A DNA stretch of 64,000 nucleotides from an uncultured Nitrosomonas sp. GTDB lineage: Bacteria > Pseudomonadota > Gammaproteobacteria > Burkholderiales > Nitrosomonadaceae. The notes beneath the pieces were generated by a model. The model searched no databases. It had not been told where the DNA came from and saw only the letters and a list, made by a program, of their open reading frames with translations. The stretch is from assembly GCA_949281375.1 (NCBI GenBank), contig CASDLT010000047.1, positions 27,818 to 91,817 on the forward strand. The letters are read 5' to 3'. Positions within the stretch are counted from its first letter, which is position 1; every line of letters starts with the position of its first letter. Positions 46,041 to 54,735 of this stretch are shown here, piece by piece. The translations under genes and the position numbers were made by a program.

Positions 46041-47237
46041 TTATTGCTGGACAGTTGGAATGGGCTGGATCGGAATCAAGAGAAAACCCGTATCGAGGCT
46101 GTTCCATGAGAGAAAGATCTGCTTTCCGTCGGTAATTAACGCTGGATGGGCTGATTGAGATTGTGATTCGGCAACCGTTCCCGCCGCTGACCAATGTAAT
46201 CCGCCGTCGGCAGAATGCATCGCCTCGATGCGTGTCTTGGCGCCATCAAATACTTTCCACACCAAGGCTACGCGATTGCCCAGAGCCAGTACTTCAGCGC
46301 GGCCGGGTAGCTTTTCCGGATCACCGATTTGCATAGGCGCGGAAAAGGTCTTGCCCTGATCATCTGACCAAGCATAGAAAAGACCACTGCGTTTTTCTCC
46401 CTGAGTGAACCAAGCCATATGATAGCGACCATCCGTGCTGATCGATAGAGCGGGGCCATGTGCAGGACATCCTTCGATTTCCCAGTCATCGAACGTGACT
46501 CGCCAGGGTTCGTTTAGATTGCCGTCGGGCGATAGCTTGAATAATCCATGATCGCGTATGTTGCCACGATAAACAAAACGCGCCAGTATGACCAGATCGC
46601 CATTGATATCCTCAGCCATCGCAGTCCGGCAGCACGAGCAAATGTTTTTTGCCAGCCGTTGCTCCATAGGTAGCGTGATGACCTTTCCTGTTCTGGCGGC
46701 AGTGTGGAAAATTGATAAATCGCCACCGCCCTCTCTCTTGTACTCGGCTCGATCGCGCGTGTCGTGCCAAGCGAAATGAACGCGGTCGGCTGCATTTACC
46801 AGCATTTCAGTTTGATAGTGATACCATGAATTCGCTTCAGAACTTATTTTGACAGGCGTGCTGAATTGCTCGCCATTATCAGAATGGCTGAAAAAACTGG
46901 TGCTGGATTGCCGATCATTGGCGAAGAAGAGCACATATAGTCTGCCATTGCGGTCTACGGCCAAGGCTGGAGGATTTTCATCCCACGCATGGATGGGCAT
47001 ATCGACTGGATTGACGCGAACAGATTGACTGAATGTCTTTCCATGATCCATTGAATAATCGACAGATACAAATTTCTGCGACGGTAGGAGGCGCCATAAT
47101 CGTCCATCGGGGGCAAAGGCTGCTGCGGTGTAAATCTTTTGTTCAGGGAGCAGTTGCTCGGTTTCGGCAATGGAATTCTCAACAAGAGCAAAAAGCATTA
47201 AAAACAGAAGATTGCGCGTGAGTCGAACGTGAAACAT
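46041..47237 (-). CDS. Exported beta-propeller protein with BNR/Asp-box repeats and a CSCC motif
   Basis: About 398 residues from the ATG at 47237; the upstream TTG at 47261 is unlikely. The signal peptide (RNLLFLMLFALVENSIAE) is followed by Asp-box type repeats: DHGKTFSQ, DNGEQFST, DQGKTFSAP, DGGLHWSAAG. This is the sialidase-like propeller fold, but it lacks the arginine triad I would expect of a true sialidase. The cluster NICSCCRTA plus IEGCPAHGPAL gives four Cys and a His that could hold a metal or disulfides. It follows the TlpA-like thioredoxin gene (gap 152 bp) on the same strand. That pairing suggests thiol or metal handling in the periplasm rather than sugar cleavage. Confidence 0.75.
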   Translation of the reverse strand: MFHVRLTRNLLFLMLFALVENSIAETEQLLPEQKIYTAAAFAPDGRLWRLLPSQKFVSVDYSMDHGKTFSQSVRVNPVDMPIHAWDENPPALAVDRNGRLYVLFFANDRQSSTSFFSHSDNGEQFSTPVKISSEANSWYHYQTEMLVNAADRVHFAWHDTRDRAEYKREGGGDLSIFHTAARTGKVITLPMEQRLAKNICSCCRTAMAEDINGDLVILARFVYRGNIRDHGLFKLSPDGNLNEPWRVTFDDWEIEGCPAHGPALSISTDGRYHMAWFTQGEKRSGLFYAWSDDQGKTFSAPMQIGDPEKLPGRAEVLALGNRVALVWKVFDGAKTRIEAMHSADGGLHWSAAGTVAESQSQSAHPALITDGKQIFLSWNSLDTGFLLIPIQPIPTVQQ

Positions 47238-47389
47238 ACAGTTAATTTTAAACGATTTCAATTCGGTCAGTAGCCTTCAGATCAAGCATAAAAAGGCTCG
47301 CCATGAGCTAAATCAGAGAATGTCAGAGAAGTGAAATATTAAGGATAACAGATTAAGTACTACCAGGGGATGTGCAACGATGAGCTGCC

Positions 47390-47884
47390 CTAGTTAAAAA
47401 TTTCCTTGAACAGGGATTCAAGCTTTTCGCGGGAAACAGAGCCGCTGACACCGACACGCTGATGTTCCTTATTCAGGAAATAAGTGCGAGGTACTTCACC
47501 ATACCATTTAGGATCGATTTCATACCGCAGTTTTTGGGCATTGGCGTCTGCGAAAATCCAGTTATCGGCGTGATCAAGTTGATTGCCGGTCAATATCGAG
47601 TTGACCTGGTTGGTCGCCGACGCATCATCGGTGGCGAGCATGATGAGATTGACACCGGGCATGCTTTTCCTAAGTTCGCTCATGACAGGCATTTTTTTCA
47701 GGCATGACGCGCAGCTAATTGACCAGATCATCAATACAAAAGGCTTGTCGGCATATTCTTTCAGCAATTGCTGATAACTGCCGGAAATAAAATGTTTCAG
47801 ATTGGCCTGTTCAGCGCGAACTGGCAAGCTCATGCTCAATATCGCAATAAAGAGATAAGTGAGAAAAAAATTTAATAATTTCAT
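47390..47884 (-). CDS. Periplasmic TlpA-like thioredoxin
   Basis: About 164 residues from Met17 of the longest frame (MKLLNFFLTYLF); the upstream ATGs at 47932 and 47896 are also in frame. A signal peptide ends near PVRA. The thioredoxin fold has the active site SCASCLKKMP (CASC) and a cis-Pro in GEVPRTYFL. It is a periplasmic thiol-disulfide oxidoreductase of the TlpA/ResA type, which often keeps Cys of copper-binding or cytochrome-maturation partners reduced. The gene is upstream of the CSCC-bearing propeller gene and preceded by operator site 2 (48013-48029), so it is a likely two-gene unit. Confidence 0.85.
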   Translation of the reverse strand: MKLLNFFLTYLFIAILSMSLPVRAEQANLKHFISGSYQQLLKEYADKPFVLMIWSISCASCLKKMPVMSELRKSMPGVNLIMLATDDASATNQVNSILTGNQLDHADNWIFADANAQKLRYEIDPKWYGEVPRTYFLNKEHQRVGVSGSVSREKLESLFKEIFN

Positions 47885-48012
47885 TGTGTTATTCATTAAA
47901 TTCAGAATCGGAATGCAAAGACAGTTTAGCAATGCAAGACAAGACCAGGTTCATGCGATCAGACCATCTCAAGGGTTTGGTAAATTATCTACAAAATTTG
48001 ATGCATTGGCCA

Positions 48013-48029
48013 TGCGACCAATTGTCGCA
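48013..48029. promoter_or_regulatory. Operator-like palindrome, site 2
   Basis: TGCGACCAATTGTCGCA has exact 6-bp arms TGCGAC/GTCGCA. It lies about 130 bp upstream of the TlpA-like gene, in the divergent gap with the phosphopantetheinyl transferase. Same consensus as site 1. Confidence 0.65.
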
Positions 48030-48204
48030 GTTACTTGCAAATATCGAGCCAAAGCGCTAATCTCAAAGATATTAAAATATAATAATCAATCAGTTGGGTA
48101 TGATTATCTAAATCTGTCGCAGCCTATTATCCAATTGAAGTTTTTGAGTTAATATGACGACCGGTTTAATCCTCGAATTTTCGTGCCATTGATTTGAGTA
48201 GATT

Positions 48205-48894
48205 ATGCATACTCTCCAGCGTTTACATTTACCCGACGATATTCCCGGTCAGATTGAAGCTTGGCAGCTTAAACTGGATTTGCGAATGCCTTTTCAGGAT
48301 GCGGACTGGATACTGCTGAGCAAATCTGAACGTGATCATGTCATGCGGTTTCATCTGCATGCCGATCAGGTGCGTTCTGTGGCAAGTCGTGCTCTGCTGC
48401 GAAAACTTCTCGCTGAAAAGACGGGGATGCGGCCCGAAGCATTGCGCTTCGAGATCAATGATTATGGAAAGCCGGCTTTGCAAGATCATGATCGTATTGA
48501 GTTCAATGTTTCGCATTCCGGCGATTTTGCAATGATTGCCATCTCCACTTCGGGATCGGTTGGTGTGGATATCGAACGTTACGACCGGCGGATCGACGTG
48601 AAGAGTCTGGGTGAATTTGTATTTACGCCTGCGGAACGGAAAATCCCGCTGAAAACGACGGAAGCATTCATCAATCATTGGGTCATGAAAGAATCGGTCT
48701 TGAAAACGCTGGGGGTAGGAATTGCTGACCATCTCCAATCGATTTCAATTGTTCCGACTGACACGGAACACTGTCACATTGTTCATGCCAGTCCGCAGTG
48801 GAAAAGCCTGAGAGTATGGCGAATTCCCGCACCGCATGGCTATGCTGCGGCGCTTGCGATTCTCAATAGAGCGATTGACATGGTGAAAAGCTGA
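48205..48894 (+). CDS. 4'-phosphopantetheinyl transferase, Sfp type
   Basis: Transfers phosphopantetheine from CoA to carrier proteins of fatty acid, polyketide or non-ribosomal peptide synthesis. The 229-residue protein has all family motifs: NVSHSGDFAMIA (about 101), VGVDIERY (about 118, Mg-binding Asp and Glu) and WVMKESVLKTLGVG (about 158; the usual WxxKEA is WxxKES). It is divergent from the TlpA-like operon and shares the intergenic region with operator site 2. No carrier protein or synthase gene is nearby. A terminator follows. Confidence 0.93.
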   Translation: MHTLQRLHLPDDIPGQIEAWQLKLDLRMPFQDADWILLSKSERDHVMRFHLHADQVRSVASRALLRKLLAEKTGMRPEALRFEINDYGKPALQDHDRIEFNVSHSGDFAMIAISTSGSVGVDIERYDRRIDVKSLGEFVFTPAERKIPLKTTEAFINHWVMKESVLKTLGVGIADHLQSISIVPTDTEHCHIVHASPQWKSLRVWRIPAPHGYAAALAILNRAIDMVKS

Positions 48895-48903
48895 AGAGAT
48901 CAT

Positions 48904-48941
48904 GTTGGGCGATGAAATTTTTGAGCCTAACAATCTTTTTT
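48904..48941 (+). terminator. Terminator of the phosphopantetheinyl transferase gene
   Basis: GTTGGGC pairs with GCCTAAC (one G-U pair) over a 14-nt loop, followed by AATC and a run of six T. It starts 9 nt after the stop. Confidence 0.7.
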
Positions 48942-49027
48942 CCCAAAAAAATTCCATGCTTGCTCAACATCATCGCTATCTAAGCCAGAGCTATAATGAG
49001 TTGAGTTTTTGCTTCTAGCTGCAGTTT

Positions 49028-49927
49028 TTAATCATTATCATGCTTTTGGCGCTGTTTGAGCCACCATTCCACACTTTTCTGTTGAATTCCATGTCCTTTT
49101 CTGTCCATCGATACTGGCTTCAAGTAGTGATCGATATCTTCCCGTGAAGGATAAATCCCTATGGTTTCACCAGTGCCGCAGTTGCTGGGCAATGGCTTGG
49201 TTTTAAGATCGCGCAACATGCTGATCGTCAGTGACCACTGTACTGTGGATTCGCCGAGCATCTCTTTGGGCCATTCGTTAGTGGTTCCGAGTAGCCACCC
49301 TGAGACCGAGTTGGGTTGTCCGACAGTATTGCAGAATTGTGCGGAAGGGAAGAAATACTGAACTTCCTTTACGCATGAAGCGGCCGGGATTTCCGGGAAG
49401 AACATAGTGGATATCAAATCAGCGTCATTCGAGTCTGGGTGATCGCCGACCCAGATGATCGCTCGCGGAATATCTTCACCGGTCGAAGTTTTGCCCATGA
49501 TCGGATAGACCTTGCCAAAGGCCGCATGAGCATGGGGTTTTACAAACTGAACGGCCCAATCATAGCCATTGGCATCCGGAGAAGCGGGGCCGGTCTCCTG
49601 ATAGGCAGGTTCGAAATTAGGGAAATTCCATGGACCTGATAATGTTGTGTTGACGCGTTTAACCGTCGTGCTGGTGGGAATCACCACCGCCACTTGCTTG
49701 GTAGCAACCACCGATCCATCGGTATGCCCGCAGGCATGTTGCACATTGAATCTGACCGGGCCGAATGCACCGTCCTTATAATAAGGCCACTCGGCCTCCT
49801 TGCTTTGTTCATAAAGTCCACCGCGGTCATATACCGGAAAGTTCGTGAACATGTGAGATTGGGCGTTGGTCATGAGTAATGCTGACACAGCGCCTACTGC
49901 AATGTGCAGTGTTATGGAGTTCTTCAT
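49028..49927 (-). CDS. Exported protein with predicted N-terminal His, YcnI/DUF1775-like
   Basis: A 299-residue protein with ribosome binding site AAGGAA. Its signal peptide is predicted to end NAQS, leaving His25 as first mature residue (HMFTNFPVYDRGG). The conserved core VRFNVQHACGHTDG is followed by VAVVIPTS, two Cys in SCVKEVQYFF and SAQFCN, and a late Cys in PLPSNCGTGE. The paralogue at 50592 has the same order, so they are one family. A His at position 1 next to an HxCG strand recalls the YcnI/DUF1775 copper-binding proteins; copper binding is inference. The C-terminal ~45 residues (helical, basic, ending KQRQKHDND) are missing in the paralogue. Operator sites 3 and 4 lie upstream. Confidence 0.7.
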   Translation of the reverse strand: MKNSITLHIAVGAVSALLMTNAQSHMFTNFPVYDRGGLYEQSKEAEWPYYKDGAFGPVRFNVQHACGHTDGSVVATKQVAVVIPTSTTVKRVNTTLSGPWNFPNFEPAYQETGPASPDANGYDWAVQFVKPHAHAAFGKVYPIMGKTSTGEDIPRAIIWVGDHPDSNDADLISTMFFPEIPAASCVKEVQYFFPSAQFCNTVGQPNSVSGWLLGTTNEWPKEMLGESTVQWSLTISMLRDLKTKPLPSNCGTGETIGIYPSREDIDHYLKPVSMDRKGHGIQQKSVEWWLKQRQKHDND

Positions 49928-50108
49928 TAGTATTCCTTGAGTTAAAAATAGATCGATAACGCTTCTCTGTGTTTCTATTTGTCTTGGTTAGAAAAATGTG
50001 CAGCGTATGAGAGCGCTTTGTTAGAATCTGATTTTCCGAAATATTCCAGATATAAGGCTGAGGCTCAAACCCGGTCATTATGCTGATTGATGACCAGTGA
50101 CAAATCAA

Positions 50109-50142
50109 TGCGACTAATTGTCGCATGTGGCAATTTGCCGCA
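50109..50142. promoter_or_regulatory. Tandem operator-like palindromes, sites 3 and 4
   Basis: TGCGACTAATTGTCGCA (50109-50125) and TGTGGCAATTTGCCGCA (50126-50142) abut with no gap. TTGAC follows site 4 on the plus strand, and TTGATT follows site 3 on the minus strand, so each could sit at the -35 of a divergent promoter. Same consensus as sites 1, 2 and 5; site 4 is the most degenerate. Confidence 0.65.
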
Positions 50143-50408
50143 TTGACGGGTCGATCAGCGAATGAGTGAATTGATGGTTCGGTTGCTGTTATCGTGATCG
50201 TGCCAGTGAGCTTACACCAGTTGCGATGAATCGCTGATAATATTCCCGCTATAAAGCACAGTAATTCAGCTTGAAATTAACAGCTCATCCGGGGGATCAT
50301 TGAAAGAAAAGCTGATTAATTGTCTACAAGTGCCGGTGCACGATATTTTTTCGTTGGTTTGACCTTAATCCCATTCATACAAGTATTCTTCGTTCCCTAC
50401 AATGAGGC

Positions 50409-50425
50409 TGCGACAATTTGTCACA
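50409..50425. promoter_or_regulatory. Operator-like palindrome, site 5
   Basis: TGCGACAATTTGTCACA, one base different from site 1, followed by TTGTTA (a weak -35). It lies 167 bp upstream of the His1 paralogue at 50592. Confidence 0.7.
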
Positions 50426-50591
50426 TTGTTAACAATAAATCGATCACAGATAATATTTCGCTATTAGTTGAGTAGCAGGTATTTCGCAAATAATGTTGTG
50501 TCTTGTCTTCTTCATATCTTGATAGCTGTTGCGTGCAGTTCTTCTTGCTATTCGAATGTCATAAAAAAAAATTTTCCACTGAGGTCAAATC

Positions 50592-51356
50592 ATGCATACC
50601 GATATCTTTTCACGAGTTCTTGTCAATCACTTTCTGATGTTGACCTTATTTATAGGGATTTTTCATCAGAATGCGCTTGCGCATACCGTGATCGAACCAG
50701 CGCAGATCACAGAAGGCAAGAAATCAGAAAACTTTCTGGTCATTACCCATGGATGTGGCGAAAATGCAGTAATGGGCGCAAGTGTTGTGTTTCCGGATGG
50801 CTTGGATTCAACCATTGCCGTGAATGGCAATCCCCATACGGGTACATTGAATGATTTTGTCACCAATTGGGGAAACTCCATTCAGTTGTATCAAGATCGG
50901 TCGGTTTTCAGTGAACAGGATGTGAAACGGGATTCCAATGGCAATGTAGTGGGATTTTGGGCGGGTGGGGGTAGAACCGTTGCTTCCCATTTGTATGGGC
51001 GAATCGCATTCGTGAGCAGCGCAGTGCGGATCAATCCGGAATCCTGCGCGCAGACGATACGCTTTGCCGTTGCCGCAGCCGATATTTGCAAAATCACGAC
51101 AGTTGATAACATCAATGCTGATAATTCCGTGAGTCTGTGGGTGCCTGCCGTGGGATCAAAATATGATGGCACTCCCGGAGGACATGCATTCGATTTCCCG
51201 GTTTTTTTCACAATTTCTCGGGACTTGACGGCCAATCCGCTACCTGAATCGTGCGGCGGCGTTGGTCAGCAAATCTCGGTACGACCTTCGGCTGCCCAGG
51301 TAGATCGCGATATGCCGATTCAATTCAATGGCGCTCAAGTATGGCCCCAACCTTAG
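50592..51356 (+). CDS. Exported protein with predicted N-terminal His, YcnI/DUF1775-like
   Basis: A 254-residue protein with GAGGT upstream. Its signal peptide ends NALA, giving His31 as mature N-terminus (HTVIEPAQITEGKK), close to the YcnI/DUF1775 opening. The core VITHGCGENAVMGASVVFPD has the family HGC strand. Two further Cys lie in SCAQTIRF and ADICKI, and a late Cys in PLPESCGGVGQ, in the same order as the minus-strand paralogue at 49028. YcnI-type proteins bind Cu(II) through the first His; whether this one does is inference. Operator site 5 lies upstream. The FG-GAP protein gene begins 38 bp later and is probably co-transcribed. Confidence 0.75.
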   Translation: MHTDIFSRVLVNHFLMLTLFIGIFHQNALAHTVIEPAQITEGKKSENFLVITHGCGENAVMGASVVFPDGLDSTIAVNGNPHTGTLNDFVTNWGNSIQLYQDRSVFSEQDVKRDSNGNVVGFWAGGGRTVASHLYGRIAFVSSAVRINPESCAQTIRFAVAAADICKITTVDNINADNSVSLWVPAVGSKYDGTPGGHAFDFPVFFTISRDLTANPLPESCGGVGQQISVRPSAAQVDRDMPIQFNGAQVWPQP

Positions 51357-51394
51357 TTCGTTTTTTATACTCTTAAAAACAAGGTAATTTCGTA

Positions 51395-53608
51395 ATGGCA
51401 CTGACAGAACAACAACAAACTTCCCTCCTCCAACTGGCCCAGGCGATGTTCAACGCATCGCCTGGTGCAATTTACTTTGGAGCGTTGGGTAATCAATTGG
51501 AAGCCGGGCAATCGTTGGCCAGTATTGCGCAATCCCTGGCAGCAAATGAATTATTTTCGGGCAAAAGCTACGACGGTGATTTGACTCCGGCGGCATTTGC
51601 AGAAGCCTTTCTCGAGGATTTGATTGCAGACCGTGCATCAGAGGACAATAAGGCGATCGCTGCAGACTATATCGTCAGCCGTATGAATGATGGCGCAACG
51701 CAGGCCGACATCATTGCTGAGGTTACCAGTCTGCTGTCGGGCTTCTCTTTGTCTGATGCCGACTGGGGAGAGGCTGCATTGGCTTATAACACCGTCAATG
51801 CCGGCAAGCTAGCAGATAATCTTCTGAGTGACAGTGTCTCCGACGATGAGAAAGCTGGCGCAGTAGATTACATTCTTTCTCAGCAAGCTTCCGGTCAGAC
51901 CTTCGGGCAGATGATCGACTGGGCGATCACGACCCTCGATGGTATCGATCATTCTCATCCGATGTGGGGAGGCGCTGCAGCTTTATTCGATAACCGCATT
52001 GAGGTATCGCGTTATTATTCGATCGAAAAGGCGGGTTCATCGACCAATTTGGCAACGCTTCAGCAAACCCTGCGGGGAGTGACTGCTGATGCGGCGTCAG
52101 TTGCAATTGCCAAGAAAGCGATTGATAACCTTCTGAACAATTCGGGAGGTGCGATCAATCTGGTTGACCTGAACGGGACGAATGGTTTTCGTTTGGATGG
52201 CGTCGGCACCAGTGACGATACTGGTGAGTTCGTAGGTAGCGCAGGCGACATCAATGGTGATGGCTTTGATGATCTGATCATCGGTGCGCCGCATAATTTT
52301 GATGATTTTTATTCCGGCAACAGTTTCGTCGTTTTTGGAAAGTCATCCGGCTTTAACTCGACATTGGCTTTATCGAGCCTAGACGGCAATAATGGTTTTC
52401 GCATCAATGGCGTGGCCGGTGGAGATGCTGCCGGTCAGGCAGTTGGCAGCGCCGGCGATATCAATGACGATGGGTTTGATGATTTGCTGATAGGCGCGCC
52501 ATTATCGGATGTTCCGTCTAAGGACATCGGCTATACATATGTCGTGTTTGGCAAAGCATCAGATTTCAATGCCACGATGGATCTGTCGAGTTTGGATGGC
52601 GGCAATGGATTTCGCGTTAAAGTCGATGAAGAAGATGTGCTGCTGGGGTGGTCGATGGACAGTGCAGGCGATGTCAATGGCGATGGAATTGATGATTTTA
52701 TTATCGGTGCCCCACTTAAGGACAATCCCAATGGCGAGAACGCTGGTAGCAGTTTCGTGATATTCGGTAAAACCAGCGTTTTCGATGCCGATCTCGATGT
52801 TTCCAGTTTGAATGGCAGTAATGGTTTCAGAATCGACGGAGCTATCTCCGGTTCATCCTTCGGCAATGGCGTTAGTGCTGGAGATGTCAACGGTGACGGC
52901 TTTGATGATTTGATTGTCGGCTCCTATAGTGGAGGCGCAGGCACGAGTTATGTCGTGTTTGGCAAATCGTCAGGTTTTGATGCAGTAATTAATACAGCGA
53001 ACTTGGACGGCAATAATGGATTCAGCATTGAAGGCGAAGCTGAAGGCGATGAAGCAGGCTATTCAGTGGATAACGCCGGTGATGTTAATGGCGACGGCTT
53101 TGATGATGTGCTTATCGGCGCCAGAAGCTCCGGTGCGAGCGGCGAATATTCCGGGGCAGCCTATGTAGTATTTGGCAAGGATACCGGTTTTGACGCTACC
53201 GTCAATTTAACGGATCTGGACGGCACGAATGGTTTTCGCCTGGAGCGCGGCATCGCGGGAGAATTATTCGGCAGAGCCGTGAGTGCTGCAGGAGATTTCA
53301 ATGGCGATGGGAATGACGATTTGATTATTGGTGCCTATGCAGCCGATCCGAATGGCCAGGATTCCGGCGCTGGCTATGTGGTGTTTGGCAAATCGTCTGG
53401 TTTCAGTGCTTCAATCAATATTGAAGAACTGAGTAATGATGAAGGTTTTGCGTTGAACGGAATTGCCGTGGGTGATTCGTTGGGCAAATCGGTCGGTAGT
53501 GTCGGAGATATCAATGATGATGGTTTTGCTGATGTGATTATCGGTGCACCTTTCGGTGATGGCGCCATTCCCAATACCGGCGTTGGCTATGTGATATTTG
53601 GTGGCTGA
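51395..53608 (+). CDS. FG-GAP (integrin-alpha-like) beta-propeller surface protein
   Basis: A 737-residue acidic protein without classical signal peptide. Residues 1-250 are helical and Ala-rich, opening MALTEQQQTSLLQLAQAM and containing NASPGAIYFGALGNQL, a type of N-terminal region I associate with S-layer-like or type I-secreted proteins of related bacteria. From about 275 to the end are seven FG-GAP repeats, each with a calcium-binding GDxNxDGxxD loop (for example GDINGDGFDDLIIGAP) and a closing VVFGKSSGF strand, so one complete seven-bladed propeller. The role is likely surface display or adhesion. It follows the His1 paralogue by 38 bp with ribosome binding site AAGGT, so the operator upstream may control both. 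Confidence 0.85.
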   Translation: MALTEQQQTSLLQLAQAMFNASPGAIYFGALGNQLEAGQSLASIAQSLAANELFSGKSYDGDLTPAAFAEAFLEDLIADRASEDNKAIAADYIVSRMNDGATQADIIAEVTSLLSGFSLSDADWGEAALAYNTVNAGKLADNLLSDSVSDDEKAGAVDYILSQQASGQTFGQMIDWAITTLDGIDHSHPMWGGAAALFDNRIEVSRYYSIEKAGSSTNLATLQQTLRGVTADAASVAIAKKAIDNLLNNSGGAINLVDLNGTNGFRLDGVGTSDDTGEFVGSAGDINGDGFDDLIIGAPHNFDDFYSGNSFVVFGKSSGFNSTLALSSLDGNNGFRINGVAGGDAAGQAVGSAGDINDDGFDDLLIGAPLSDVPSKDIGYTYVVFGKASDFNATMDLSSLDGGNGFRVKVDEEDVLLGWSMDSAGDVNGDGIDDFIIGAPLKDNPNGENAGSSFVIFGKTSVFDADLDVSSLNGSNGFRIDGAISGSSFGNGVSAGDVNGDGFDDLIVGSYSGGAGTSYVVFGKSSGFDAVINTANLDGNNGFSIEGEAEGDEAGYSVDNAGDVNGDGFDDVLIGARSSGASGEYSGAAYVVFGKDTGFDATVNLTDLDGTNGFRLERGIAGELFGRAVSAAGDFNGDGNDDLIIGAYAADPNGQDSGAGYVVFGKSSGFSASINIEELSNDEGFALNGIAVGDSLGKSVGSVGDINDDGFADVIIGAPFGDGAIPNTGVGYVIFGG

Positions 53609-53635
53609 TGCTCTATATCGCGTTACACAAAAGTA

Positions 53636-53968
53636 TCAACAGATACATTTGGTAAAGTAAACTGCGTAAGAACATACTCCCTTCACTTCAACAAAAGTGA
53701 TTGCGATAAATGCCCTATCGTTTCGGTTGCATTGGATTTTATGAAACCTTATCGAATGGTATTTGCTGGGCAGGAATTTTTCAGGGGAAAAATTAAAACT
53801 CGCGGGTACAGCGGTTTTGTTACTTTTTGTCATTGTGCTCATCAAGCTTTTAACCGCCGTTTTTATTTTTTTGATCTTTGTTTCTTCGTCTTTATTATAT
53901 AAAGTGAAGTCAACTTGAACGTCCTCCATTGAATCCCGGGGGATCGTATCATCGTCGATGTTGCTCAT
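53636..53968 (-). CDS. Small hypothetical protein, doubtful
   Basis: A 110-codon frame with an acidic N-terminus (MSNIDDDTIPRDSMEDVQVD), a lysine-rich middle and a C-terminal half that looks less protein-like. A good ribosome binding site (GAGGAG) lies just upstream but serves an ATG at 53985 in another frame that stops after 13 codons. This could mean a frameshift or a coupled leader. No family is recognised. Confidence 0.35.
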   Translation of the reverse strand: MSNIDDDTIPRDSMEDVQVDFTLYNKDEETKIKKIKTAVKSLMSTMTKSNKTAVPASFNFSPEKFLPSKYHSIRFHKIQCNRNDRAFIAITFVEVKGVCSYAVYFTKCIC

Positions 53969-54735
53969 GATCCTTGTTTTCAGTAGTCATGATAGGTACT
54001 CCTCAACAGGATGAAATATAAATGGGTCATTAATAACCCACTGTCTCGGAACCTGATGATCTGAGCTTTGGGAGCCCGAGTTGAAACTGCAGCCCATATT
54101 TGATCGGCTCCTTTGGAACCTGACGATGATCTTGAGTTGCTGGATTGGGAGACAACGCCCTATGGTTGCAAAGCGCTGTCCGAGATTGAACCTGATTCAG
54201 AGCCGGGAGACAATTGTCCCTAACTGCTGCAGCTGGTTTGTAACCAGCCCAATAATCCAGGATATTTTTAATCGATTTTTTTCTGTATGGGTGAGGAAGA
54301 ATTGATTGCTTTTAGTTCGAAAGGTCCATGATGGGTTGATGAATCGACCGGTGGCGGACTGCTTGAATTGCCTTCCTTCGTGTAACGACGTTCTTCTTGG
54401 TCTGGCGGAAAATCTGGAGACGGCGCGGGAAGTGAGATTGTGATGGATCATTTTGCGTGGGCCGGCTGGATTCCGCCAGCGAATCAGCCAGCGACATACT
54501 TCTTAATGAAAATATGGTGCCGATGCCACTGATTGAGATAGTCTGAAGTGGATCATGATGCGGTCTCGAAGTCATCGATTGGAGAACAATGAAACCCCGC
54601 AACCCCGCAAAGATGTTGTCACCGTTTCGGAGTGCTTTTTAACCTGAATGGTTGAGTCAACTTATGTCTGATAACGAACAGATGCAGCGCTTACCACGAT
54701 CCCATGAGTCGTTTTCATTCATGAGCATTCATGAC
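53969..54735. other. Intergenic with degenerate repeats
   Basis: Contains three imperfect copies of GGAACCTGATGATCTGAG (54048, 54115, 54185), about 70 bp apart, a dyad TGGGT/ACCCA near 54025-54043, and a hairpin GCTGGTT-TGT-AACCAGC (54232-54248). One plus-strand frame reads DDLELLDWETTPYGCKALSE without a start. It may be a decayed acidic-repeat gene; no intact gene is supported. Confidence 0.4.

Larger units (their letters stand above)
49928..50591. other. Divergent promoter region of the two His1 paralogues
   Basis: 664 bp without a gene, carrying three of the five operator-like palindromes (50109-50125, 50126-50142, 50409-50425). A GCTGATTAAT stretch near 50309 recalls the MITE terminus at 35.3 kb but has no partner. 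Confidence 0.5.

Noticed and set aside
46041..47237. A true sialidase
   Set aside because: Asp-boxes are present, but I see no arginine triad or FRIP motif, and the context is thiol/metal, not sugar.
45415..50425. Crp binding sites
   Set aside because: The TGTGA/TCACA arms are 7 bases apart, not 6, and other sites read TGCGAC/GTCGCA, so Crp itself is unlikely.
54204..54221. GGGAGACAATTGTCCC as a further member of the 17-bp palindrome set
   Set aside because: Only the central GACAATTGTC matches; the flanking arms differ and no exported-protein gene starts nearby.
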